Positions 1-5,830 are shown, counted from the first letter of the stretch. The stretch is 5,985 nt of DNA from Desulfuromonadales bacterium C00003107 (GCA_001751225.1 MAXT01000001.1:1-5985); one strand, 5' to 3'. A program made the numbers and translations. Notes: generated by a model not told the origin, from the sequence alone.

Positions 1-29
1 TCTGTGAGGGGGCTCATAGCAACCTTGGG

Positions 30-200
30 GCTATTACCTCAAAAAAAAGGTGCGCTATGGGCTCTACTCGACATTTTCACGAGAAGATACTACTCTGGAT
101 CCTGTTAAGTGGACTATTGGTTTTTCATTCCATGTTAACCCAAAAATCTTGTGATAATCTTGTGAAATCTCGTGGTTTATTACCCCTACTATACAAATAC
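30..200 (-). mobile_element. Diverged MITE-like element, second copy of the family inserted at 1855-2025
   Basis: The right end is clear. Read on the minus strand from base 200, the first 12 bases (GTATTTGTATAG) are identical to the left end of the 1855-2025 element, and 35 of the first 45 positions match without a gap, including the AACCACGAGATT block. Two inner landmarks, CACGAGA at 78 and CTATT at 114, lie within two bases of the expected distance from that end, which suggests a full-length copy of about 170 bp. The left terminus near base 30 does not resemble the family's inverted repeat, so this boundary is an estimate. No target duplication was found. No ORF is present, so it could only move with a transposase encoded elsewhere. 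Confidence 0.55.
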
Positions 201-304
201 CTTTTGTGAATCCAAACTTTTAAATTATAATGGCTTTCAGCCCTTTTTTACTGTTTAAAACGCTCGCCAATTCGATCTTTATCTTTATCATTTCAATCTC
301 AAAA
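201..304. other. AT-rich intergenic stretch with no recognisable gene
   Basis: This lies between the two repeat elements. It contains short T-runs (for example CCCTTTTTTA at 241-250) that could end a transcript, but no stem precedes them. No ORF, tRNA or convincing promoter was seen. Confidence 0.4.
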
Positions 305-517
305 GTACAACTTCTACATATTTAGGACGCAGATCACACGGATTTACGCAGATTTACGCAGAAAATCAACTGCCTTACGTTTAACTTCCTGTTTCAGTGT
401 CAATACGTATTTTTAGACTAAAACCGACATGATATTTATTTTTTTCTGAGTCACCGAATTCAAAATCCTGCTCATCTGCGCAAATCTGCGTCCAACAATT
501 TTTATGTCTTCTTGTAC
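305..517. repeat. Imperfect inverted-repeat element with GATTTACGCA units
   Basis: The arms pair as GGACGCAGAT at 325-334 and ATCTGCGTCC at 484-493, a perfect 10-bp inverted match spanning 169 bp. Pairing may extend outward through looser matches to GTACAA (305-310) and TTGTAC (512-517). The left arm contains two exact tandem copies of GATTTACGCA (341-350 and 351-360), and the right arm carries a related unit, CATCTGCGCAAATCTGCG. Dispersed repeats of this 'cgcagatttacgcag' kind are common in many prokaryotic genomes. The interior is not coding. No flanking target duplication is obvious, so the outer limits are uncertain, and its ends differ from those of the 171-bp element. Confidence 0.6.
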
Positions 518-571
518 ACAGTCACGCAAGAATAGCTAACCACCCGGAAAGGATTCTTTGAAGCAACTATT

Positions 572-606
572 GGTTTTATAATGTATCACGACCTTTTTAT
601 ACATAT
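572..606 (+). promoter_or_regulatory. Probable TATA-box region for the first pilin-like gene
   Basis: Two TATA-like tracts occur: TTTTATAATG at 574-583 and TTTTTATACATAT at 594-606. With the usual archaeal spacing of about 26 bases, transcription would start near 603 or 625, ahead of the SD-like sequences and the starts at 623 and 638. No strong BRE lies upstream. This placement argues against the ATG at 581, which would sit within the promoter. Confidence 0.4.
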
Positions 607-608
607 CC

Positions 609-628
609 GAGGTGGTTTCAGGTTGAGG
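609..628 (+). promoter_or_regulatory. Shine-Dalgarno sequences deciding the start of the first gene
   Basis: GAGGTG at 609-614 matches the archaeal anti-SD well and sits 8 bases ahead of an in-frame TTG at 623. GAGG at 625-628 sits 9 bases ahead of ATG 638. The ATG at 581 has no SD at useful spacing. The choice between TTG 623 and ATG 638 is open and changes the protein by five residues. Confidence 0.5.
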
Positions 629-637
629 CGCGTACGC

Positions 638-1870
638 ATGAGCCAACGACAGAAGCAATACCGTTGTAAGAACTATTTTGTCTCTGAGTGTGCAGTATCC
701 ACCGCGCTCGGGTTCGTTATTATTACCGGTATCCTAGTCTCGGCGTTCTGTATTATTATAGCTATTCAAGTACCGCAAATGACTAAAGTGACCGAAGCGG
801 GGCATGCGGCTGAAGTACCGCAGGAATTTGCTGCGATTGATTCTCTTATAGATATGGCGATTTTACGGGGTGGCTCTTCCGGTTCGGGTTGTACCATACG
901 GACGAGACCAAACGCAGTGCCGGTGGTTGGTGGTCATGCTTCGGCTGGTATGCCGGTGTTCAACCCGGACAGCGAGAAGTTTTGTTTTATGGCGTGTGCG
1001 CCAAATGCAAACACCAGCAAGTCCAACACATACTGGAATAGCACCACCGTGTATTTCTCGGATGATAATTATACTAAACGCTATGTGGTTGCACAGGACT
1101 ACGGTGCGGAACTGGAACTGGAATTCAGTGAGGGTGATATGATATTTGATTCAGGCGGTCAGGAAGAACTCTCCGGGTCGTTCCAGTGCAACAAATTCGA
1201 GGTTAGCGGTGGCACTACCTTATACACCGCGAATTTAATCATATACGCACGGGAAATTAACATCGAATCTGGTTCTGAAATAACAGCCGATGGTCGTGGC
1301 TTGTCTGGTGGTATTCAGGACCACAACGGAAAAGGTGATGGTGCAGGGCAGAACAACATAGAAAACAATAGCGCAGGTGGTGGTGGTGCAGGACATGGAG
1401 GCGTGGGTGGTGCAGGTGGTGCTAACTATACAAATGCTTCCGGTGGTGCAGGAGGCATAATATATGAATCTCTGACAAACGACAAAGAAGCACTTGCAGG
1501 TTCTGGTGGTGGCGGTGGCTCCACAGGTGCGTTTGGTGCTGGTGGTAGCCAGATAATTGTAGGAGAAGGCGGAAATGGCGGTGGTTATCTCTTTCTTCAT
1601 GCGCCTATCATCAATATTGCGGGTACACTTTCTGTAAATGGCAACAGTGGTGGAAATGGTGGCGGTGGCGGTAGTGTCTCTGCTGGCGGTGGCGGTGGCG
1701 GTGGCAGTGGCGGAGGCATACTCTTAAAAGGTGATTACGTTACTGTATCTGGCCGCCTTTATGCCAACGGTGGTGACGGAGGTGATGGCGGATCTTCTAG
1801 TCAGGAACCAGGCGGCGGTGGCGGTGGCGGTGCAGGTGGAGTAATAAAAATATTGTATTTGTATAGCTAA
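638..1870 (+). CDS. Pilin-like glycine-rich surface protein, N-terminal half of a split gene
   Basis: The 410-aa product has a basic N-terminus, then a hydrophobic segment at residues about 19-44 beginning AVSTALGF, as in archaeal type IV pilin-like proteins, followed by VPQ, EAGHAAEVPQEF and a helical stretch. Residues 80-200 form a conserved domain with cysteines at 85, 116, 120 and 184 and a GDMIFDSGG motif (167-174) shared with the neighbouring gene. Residues about 205-403 are glycine-rich, with recurring strand-like units (ITADGRGLSGG, INIAGTLSVNG, VTVSGRLYANGG) separated by G-runs, a pattern typical of secreted beta-solenoid proteins. The basic residue expected at -2 of a class III signal cleavage site is missing (SECA rather than KA). 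Native sequence ends at I405; the last five residues (LYLYS) come from the element at 1855-2025, which supplies the stop. ATG 581 would add 19 residues but lacks an SD. Location: cell surface or membrane (inference). Confidence 0.8.
   Translation: MSQRQKQYRCKNYFVSECAVSTALGFVIITGILVSAFCIIIAIQVPQMTKVTEAGHAAEVPQEFAAIDSLIDMAILRGGSSGSGCTIRTRPNAVPVVGGHASAGMPVFNPDSEKFCFMACAPNANTSKSNTYWNSTTVYFSDDNYTKRYVVAQDYGAELELEFSEGDMIFDSGGQEELSGSFQCNKFEVSGGTTLYTANLIIYAREINIESGSEITADGRGLSGGIQDHNGKGDGAGQNNIENNSAGGGGAGHGGVGGAGGANYTNASGGAGGIIYESLTNDKEALAGSGGGGGSTGAFGAGGSQIIVGEGGNGGGYLFLHAPIINIAGTLSVNGNSGGNGGGGGSVSAGGGGGGGSGGGILLKGDYVTVSGRLYANGGDGGDGGSSSQEPGGGGGGGAGGVIKILYLYS
1685..1705 (+). repeat. (GGCGGT)3GGC microsatellite within the glycine-rich region
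   Basis: Three perfect hexamer units plus a half unit encode seven glycines. Similar GGT/GGC runs occur at 1811-1830 and in the paralogue near 4171-4190 and 4315-4332. Slippage in multiples of three would lengthen or shorten the glycine spacer without breaking the frame. Confidence 0.6.
1847..1854 (+). repeat. Left 8-bp target-site duplication, AAAATATT
   Basis: It is identical to 2026-2033 and directly abuts the element's left end (GTATTTGT). The match does not extend further on either side (A versus C before, G versus T after), so the duplication is exactly 8 bp. Confidence 0.85.
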
Positions 1871-2025
1871 ATAAAAAAACCACGAGATTACACGAGATTA
1901 ACACAAGAACTCGGATTATTATGGCATAAAGTAGTTAATAGCGTACAGAAACTACGTCCATTTTATTCTTTATCTCGTGGAAATCTGTGTAATCGGGTGG
2001 TTATAAAAAGTAGCTAAACAAATAC
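1855..2025 (+). mobile_element. 171-bp MITE-like insertion with terminal inverted repeats
   Basis: The ends are inverted copies. The left begins GTATTTGTATAGCTA; the right, read on the minus strand, begins GTATTTGTTTAGCTA. Thirty of the first 39 positions match without gaps, including the shared AACCAC and GATTACAC blocks. The element is flanked by perfect 8-bp direct repeats, AAAATATT. It holds no ORF of meaningful length, so it is non-autonomous; the family of the driving transposase cannot be told from the ends alone. It brings stop codons (TAA 1868-1870 in the upstream frame, TAG 2011-2013 in the downstream frame) that split the host gene. Its transcript could fold into a long hairpin. 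A TATA-like TTATAAAAA at 2001-2009 points towards the downstream fragment. A diverged copy lies at about 30-200. Confidence 0.85.
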
Positions 2026-2033
2026 AAAATATT
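2026..2033 (+). repeat. Right 8-bp target-site duplication, AAAATATT
   Basis: Identical to 1847-1854, directly after the element's final C at 2025. Host coding sequence resumes in frame at 2034-2035. Confidence 0.85.
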
Positions 2034-2220
2034 TAATGATTCCTATCTGGAGGACTCATCTGCTAATTATTATGTAACCTGTGGAGTAGGAGGCGAAAAA
2101 GGAAAGGCTGTTAATGGCACAAAGAATGGTTTTGACGGAGAAAATGGATGTGTCTCTATTTCCTGGATCCCTTATACACAGCAGGTTTGTTATTACGCCA
2201 CTGGTTACCTCGAATCCGAA

Positions 2221-3042
2221 GTGAATGATACAATAGACTCACTGGTCTGTTACGGAAACATGACCTGGAACGCGACAACCGATGCCGACACGGACATCAT
2301 CCTGAAAGTACGATCATCTTTTAATAAGAGCATGGATGGGAATTGTACCTTGTCTTGGGACGACTGCCCGCCGGTAGTAAATGGAACCGACATCTCGGAT
2401 TTGCCTTCGGTCTCGGATGGACATCAATACATCCAGTGGCGAGCCGAATTCTTGACTTTTGACCTTGCGAAGACGCCGGTTCTGCATTGGGTGAACCTCA
2501 GCTACGAATACGGTATTCCTTTCATCGTTAACTCCTCGGGTTGCATTCGGTACAGCAGCCACTATACAGATATGCGCAACTTCGAGCTTATCTATGCGCA
2601 TGGAGCCATGATTAAGAACCAGACCGAAGGCGTGCTTATGGTTTCTGATCCGCCTATTTCTATCACCCGGGGCACACATGGCTACCTCAACTACACAAAA
2701 CTAATAATAACGGCGATAAACTTAACTGGTAGTGAGAGAGCGCCCACAAGCGAATTCGTTACTATAACACCCTATGACACCAATTCCGAGCTGATTACCG
2801 GGGGGTTGTATTACAAAAACTTCACCATTAATATCACTACTTACTATCTGGTGGTATGGGAAAAGTGGTTTACAGATACGTGTGAAGATGCAGGTTTGGT
2901 AAACGGCACGGATCCGGGGAACTATAACATTGCCCGTGAAGAGAACCGCTTACAGATTTCTTTTTGCGGTGACGAGACGAGACCTATCAATATATGGTTA
3001 AAGAGTGCAGAAGCGGGAATAGCGATGAAGGGTGATGGGTGA
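2221..3042 (+). CDS. C-terminal half of the split pilin-like surface protein (fragment)
   Basis: GTG 2221 is the first usual start codon in this frame and gives 273 aa, but no SD precedes it. Homologous coding sequence actually begins at 2034, about 62 residues earlier, so this is better read as the back half of the gene starting at 638. The fragment matches the paralogue from its middle domain onward: LSWDDCP, ISDLPSVSDGHQYIQWRA, a TPVL..VNLSYEYG strand, LIYAHGAMIK, PPISI, then VWEKWFTDTC, AGLVNGT and IWLKSAEAG at the end. The DGH.YIQWRA segment resembles beta-sandwich domains of secreted proteins, where 'RY.Q.R..L' motifs are common; the last 170 residues resemble the C-terminal domain of archaeal pilin-like proteins of the DUF7289 kind (from memory). 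It lacks a leader or membrane segment, so if translated it would stay in the cytoplasm. Its stop overlaps the start of the next gene, suggesting former co-translation. Confidence 0.7.
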   Translation: MNDTIDSLVCYGNMTWNATTDADTDIILKVRSSFNKSMDGNCTLSWDDCPPVVNGTDISDLPSVSDGHQYIQWRAEFLTFDLAKTPVLHWVNLSYEYGIPFIVNSSGCIRYSSHYTDMRNFELIYAHGAMIKNQTEGVLMVSDPPISITRGTHGYLNYTKLIITAINLTGSERAPTSEFVTITPYDTNSELITGGLYYKNFTINITTYYLVVWEKWFTDTCEDAGLVNGTDPGNYNIAREENRLQISFCGDETRPINIWLKSAEAGIAMKGDG

Positions 3043-5422
3043 TAAGAAAAAATCTGGTGTAAATCTGTGTAATCTGTGGTTACAAGACGAGAAGGCACAG
3101 GCAATTGCATTGGGGTTCGTGCTAATTATGGGTATTATTCTCGCTGCTACTATCCTTATTGTCAGTACCGAACTACCGAAACAGACGAAGATTCTGGAAG
3201 CCGAGCACGCAGCTAAAGTGCCGCAGGACTTCGCGGAACTCGGGGCTACTATAGATGACGTGGCTTTGAGTGGAGACGAAACCGCTTCTGCTACTTGTAC
3301 TATCGGTTTGACCTCTAAGAGCATACCTTTTGTTGGCGTACATGCTTCTGGTGGGACACTTCGGTTTGATAACAGCGAGAAATTCGACTGTCTTGCATGG
3401 GCTCCTGGTGTATTTACCACAAACAGTAGCGACCTACTGGCGGAACTCTTCACACCCGATAATTTCACTACATATGGCGCTGAAAATAAATACCATGTGG
3501 AGACGTTCCATGTAGCAGGCGCGAAACTGCTATTGGAGGCTGGTGGAGACATGATATATGACTCAGGCGGCGAAGAATATCTATCCGGAGAATATTGGTG
3601 CAATAATTTCATTGTTACAAATAATACTACTTTATGTACACCATGGCTGACAGTACACGCCAAAAACGTTACTGTTAGCCCGAACTCGTCTATAAACGCT
3701 ACTGGCCTGGGTATTGCTGGTGGTACAACACTCACAGTTCCACCATTGAGCGCTAATGGGTCAGGTGAGGGCTGTGGTAAAATTCCACCCAAACCTTGGG
3801 GAAAGCAGCACAAAACGTATTGTCTCGTTAGTGCAGGTGGTGGTGGCGCTGGACACTACAGTGCTGGTGGAACCGGTGGAAATGCCTCTACCTGGGGTGA
3901 GGATCATAGTGGTGGTGCTGGTGGTCCTGCGTATGAAAACGTAACCAACACGTCAACCGACATGTTCACAACCGCTTCTGGTTCCGGTGGCGGCTGTGCA
4001 GGATGGGGTCAGCCGACAGGAGGTTTTATTTATGAGGGCGGTGCAGGCGGAGACGGCGGAGGTATTATCCATCTCGATGCACCCACAATAAATATTCTGG
4101 GTAATGTGTCAGTCGAAGGTGAAAAAGGACATTATTCTAATGATGTGGATAGAGCCCCGGATTCCGCTGGTGGTGGCGGTGGTGGTGGCGCGGGTGGCAC
4201 CATCCTGCTAAAAGGCGGCGATTTTAATATTTCCGGTTCTCTCTCGGCTAAAGGTGGTGACGGTTCTAAAGGTGCGCGTGCATGTCATAAAAATGTACCC
4301 TTTGAAAATAATGGCGGCGGAGGTGGTGGTGGCTCAGGCGGCGTAATAAAGCTTTTTTACGGCGGGGCCCTTGTAGCGCCTGGCGGGCTTGCTAATCACA
4401 CAGATGTTAGCGGTGGTGCTGGTGGGCTCGGTGGTGTTGGGAAAAGTCCAGGATGTCCAGTAGGTGGTCCTGAACCAGAAGCTGGCGGGAATGGCACCGC
4501 CGGAGGGGCAGGGCATGTTCACAACGAGACATATCCCGCATATGTCGCATCAGTGCCGCATTATCGTACCGGCTGGTTAGTCTCCAACGTAACCGACATC
4601 GGTAATGCCACGGGCAATGATACTTCTATGATCACTTACAGTACATTAACCTGGACAGGTAATTATTCCAGTGCATCTGGCACAGGCATCTACATGAAAG
4701 TAAGAACGTCCGCAAATGCGAGCATGAGCGATGCCATGAGCTGGCAAGACTGTCCGTCCATAGCAAACAGAATGAACATCTCAGATCTGTCTTCTGTTTC
4801 CGACGGTCACCGCTATATCCAGTGGCGTGCCGATCTCAGCACAATAGAAAAATCTCGAACGCCAATCCTGCAAACAGTAAACGTCAGCTACTGCGAATAT
4901 GGTCGGCCGGTGATAGCGGATTCCACGGGCAGCCTGAAATTTGAGACGCACTACTTCAATCTGCAAAATTACAAACTCGTGTATGAGCACGGCGGCATAA
5001 TAAAAGTACAGAGCGACAGTGAACTGATGCTATTCCCGCCGCCTATTTCTATCAGTGGCAATCCACTCACCCTAAATATACGTGCCGTTACTTTAACCTG
5101 TGACGACACTTCACCAATCGGTGGCGTGTTCAGTACAGCGGTAAAGGCATCGTATAAAAACTCAGCTTTGCTTGCCGGCGGCTTGGATTACCATAACGTC
5201 ACGTTGAATTTCACCACTGCGTATCCAACTGCGTGGCAGAGATGGTTCAGCAAGACGTGTAAAGAAGCAGGGTTGGTGAATGGTACAGCGCCCGGTAAAT
5301 ATAACATTGCCGGCACTGGTACTTCTAACCACCCGTTATCTATTGTGTTCTATGGCAACGATACGAACCCTGTGCATTTATGGTTGAAAGAGTCCGAGGT
5401 GGGGGTAGGAGTAGCAGGCTAA
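3032..5422 (+). CDS. Intact pilin-like, glycine-rich, sequon-rich surface protein
   Basis: The 796-aa product begins with a basic leader and a class III signal-like site, KA before QAIALGF (residues 21-29), then a membrane segment at about 24-46, ELPKQTK and EAEHAAKVPQDF. Residues 80-205 hold the conserved cysteine domain (C90, C120, C190, C202) with GDMIYDSGG at 172-180. Residues about 205-495 are a glycine-rich beta-solenoid-like region (INILGNVSVEG, FNISGSLSAKGG and G-runs ending GGVIKLFYGG). Residues about 513-621 carry the RYIQWRADLS motif (594-603), and about 625-796 form the C-terminal domain shared with DUF7289-like archaeal proteins. More than 25 N-X-S/T sequons suggest dense N-glycosylation outside the cell. 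Either GTG 3032 or ATG 3035 can start it; both overlap the preceding stop, so translation may be coupled. No strong SD is seen. Residues 8-17 derive from a dispersed repeat. A pilus, adhesin or matrix role is inferred. Confidence 0.85.
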   Translation: MMGDKKKSGVNLCNLWLQDEKAQAIALGFVLIMGIILAATILIVSTELPKQTKILEAEHAAKVPQDFAELGATIDDVALSGDETASATCTIGLTSKSIPFVGVHASGGTLRFDNSEKFDCLAWAPGVFTTNSSDLLAELFTPDNFTTYGAENKYHVETFHVAGAKLLLEAGGDMIYDSGGEEYLSGEYWCNNFIVTNNTTLCTPWLTVHAKNVTVSPNSSINATGLGIAGGTTLTVPPLSANGSGEGCGKIPPKPWGKQHKTYCLVSAGGGGAGHYSAGGTGGNASTWGEDHSGGAGGPAYENVTNTSTDMFTTASGSGGGCAGWGQPTGGFIYEGGAGGDGGGIIHLDAPTINILGNVSVEGEKGHYSNDVDRAPDSAGGGGGGGAGGTILLKGGDFNISGSLSAKGGDGSKGARACHKNVPFENNGGGGGGGSGGVIKLFYGGALVAPGGLANHTDVSGGAGGLGGVGKSPGCPVGGPEPEAGGNGTAGGAGHVHNETYPAYVASVPHYRTGWLVSNVTDIGNATGNDTSMITYSTLTWTGNYSSASGTGIYMKVRTSANASMSDAMSWQDCPSIANRMNISDLSSVSDGHRYIQWRADLSTIEKSRTPILQTVNVSYCEYGRPVIADSTGSLKFETHYFNLQNYKLVYEHGGIIKVQSDSELMLFPPPISISGNPLTLNIRAVTLTCDDTSPIGGVFSTAVKASYKNSALLAGGLDYHNVTLNFTTAYPTAWQRWFSKTCKEAGLVNGTAPGKYNIAGTGTSNHPLSIVFYGNDTNPVHLWLKESEVGVGVAG
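3052..3083 (+). repeat. Solo arm of the MITE-like repeat, inside a coding region
   Basis: This stretch aligns with bases 1972-2004 in the right arm of the 171-bp element: AAATCTGTGTAATC is identical in both (3061-3074 and 1981-1994), with ATCT.GTG before and GTGGTTA after. Here it is translated as SGVNLCNLWL, just upstream of the pilin signal of the downstream gene. Confidence 0.65.
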
Positions 5423-5446
5423 AACATTTCAAAAAAAGTAGCAATG

Positions 5447-5463
5447 ACCGAAAGTTATTTATA
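5447..5463 (+). promoter_or_regulatory. Archaeal BRE/TATA promoter candidate
   Basis: ACCGAAAG (5447-5454), a good BRE-like purine tract, is followed by TTATTTATA (5455-5463). A start of transcription is predicted at about 5485, immediately before GTG 5489 and ahead of the hairpins at 5674-5710. Confidence 0.5.
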
Positions 5464-5488
5464 CCACCTCAGTTAACGTATAACCCGG

Positions 5489-5560
5489 GTGGCAATCGAA
5501 TGGCAAAAAAAAAGATTGGTTTTAGGTCTGGTTTTAGTGGTTGTGGCACTGATGCGTTGA
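5489..5560 (+). CDS. Possible 23-aa hydrophobic peptide or signal-peptide remnant
   Basis: Starting at GTG 5489, just after the predicted transcription start, the frame reads 23 residues: MAIEWQKK, then RLVLGLVLVVVALMR and a stop. This looks like a signal peptide or single membrane helix with a basic N-terminal flank. A competing frame from ATG 5500, with GGGTGG 7 bases upstream, gives a non-hydrophobic 26-aa peptide (MAKKKIGFRSGF..., to 5580). The two frames diverge at a nine-A run (5505-5513); loss of one A would fuse the ATG start to the hydrophobic frame, so this may be the frameshifted start of a decayed secreted-protein gene. Neither reading is secure. Confidence 0.25.
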   Translation: MAIEWQKKRLVLGLVLVVVALMR

Positions 5561-5673
5561 TTCAACCAGTGAAAGCGTAATAAACAGGGCAGTAGCGTCT
5601 GTAAAAATCGGTGTCTATGGTTCTTATCGAAATGTAAACTACTTGGTGGGAGTTCAATTTTTATTTGCTTTAT

Positions 5674-5691
5674 GTATTCCCTCTGGAATAC
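5674..5691. other. Perfect 7-bp hairpin with CTCT loop
   Basis: GTATTCC and GGAATAC flank CTCT. No T-run follows on either strand, so it is not a standard terminator. With the palindrome eight bases on, it may be part of a structured RNA or a repeat end. Confidence 0.5.
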
Positions 5692-5698
5692 TTGGGTA

Positions 5699-5710
5699 GG
5701 GGACGTCCCC
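5699..5710. other. Perfect 12-bp palindrome, GGGGACGTCCCC
   Basis: This self-complementary sequence could bind a dimeric regulator or be part of a mobile-element end. It lies about 90 bases ahead of the antitoxin-like promoter. Confidence 0.5.
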
Positions 5711-5724
5711 GAAAAAGGAGTAAG

Positions 5725-5763
5725 ATGTGGAAGCAGGCAGACTTGCATAAAATGATCGAATAA
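5725..5763 (+). CDS. 12-aa micro-ORF with a Shine-Dalgarno sequence
   Basis: AAAGGAG ends four bases before ATG 5725. The peptide is MWKQADLHKMIE. The SD makes translation conceivable, as a leader peptide or as the remnant of a longer gene start, but the length gives no homology support. Confidence 0.15.
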   Translation: MWKQADLHKMIE

Positions 5764-5799
5764 AAAAGGAAACCAAATTCAACGAACTCATACCGAATT

Positions 5800-5810
5800 C
5801 TTTATATAAA
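5800..5810 (+). promoter_or_regulatory. TATA box of the antitoxin-like gene
   Basis: CTTTATATAAA is a near-consensus archaeal TATA box preceded by CCGAATT as a possible BRE. Its centre is about 26 bases ahead of ATG 5831, so the transcript should be leaderless. GAGG at 5813-5816 is 14 bases from the ATG, too far to act as an SD. Confidence 0.7.
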
Positions 5811-5830
5811 AAGAGGATAAACAGAGAAAT

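Larger units (their letters stand above)
638..3042 (+). pseudogene. Pilin-like surface protein gene interrupted by a 171-bp element
   Basis: The two fragments, 638-1854 and 2034-3042, are collinear with the N- and C-terminal parts of the intact paralogue at 3032-5422. Joining base 1854 to 2034, which removes 179 bases (the element plus one AAAATATT copy), gives an uninterrupted 742-codon frame. The junction reads VIKIFNDSYLEDSS, against VIKLFYGGALVAP in the paralogue. This frame restoration was checked by codon phase, not by software. The gene may be dead, or the N-terminal fragment may still be made as a shorter protein. Precise excision would repair it. Confidence 0.8.
5423..5830. other. 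Intergenic region with promoters, small ORFs and hairpins
   Basis: There is no long ORF here. It contains a promoter-like BRE/TATA at 5447-5463, a possible 23-aa hydrophobic ORF, two inverted-repeat structures (5674-5710), a 12-aa micro-ORF and the promoter of the antitoxin-like gene. No clear T-rich terminator follows the gene ending at 5422. No tRNA was recognised. Confidence 0.5.

Noticed and set aside
10..64. CATAGC/GCTATG inverted repeat near the window start
   Set aside because: Only six perfectly paired bases with a 33-base loop; likely chance.
341..361. Possible CRISPR-like repeat units (GATTTACGCA twice)
   Set aside because: The copies are directly adjacent with no spacers, and the units lie in an inverted-repeat arm, so this is a dispersed element rather than a CRISPR array.
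531..546. TAGCTAACCACCCG, resembling the end of the 171-bp element
   Set aside because: The match to TAGCTA and AACCACCCG in that element's right arm requires a deletion of about 10 bases between them, and the terminal GTATTTGT is missing; too short to call a copy.
581..637. N-terminal extension of the first protein from ATG 581
   Set aside because: It has no SD, overlaps a TATA-like tract, and adds residues absent from the paralogue; starts at 623 or 638 are better supported.
1235..1600. Minus-strand ORF rich in Thr and Cys
   Set aside because: It is the antisense of the glycine-rich coding region; GGT/GGC codons read backwards as Thr/Ala/Cys without stops, so openness is a composition effect.
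2998..3813. Long minus-strand ORF (271 aa)
   Set aside because: It is opposite the well-supported pilin-like gene and shows no domain, promoter or SD; a shadow frame.
5380..5580. 66-aa ORF starting inside the end of the 796-aa gene
   Set aside because: Its first part is an alternate frame of the real gene; only the segment after ATG 5500 could be considered, and it is non-hydrophobic and unsupported.
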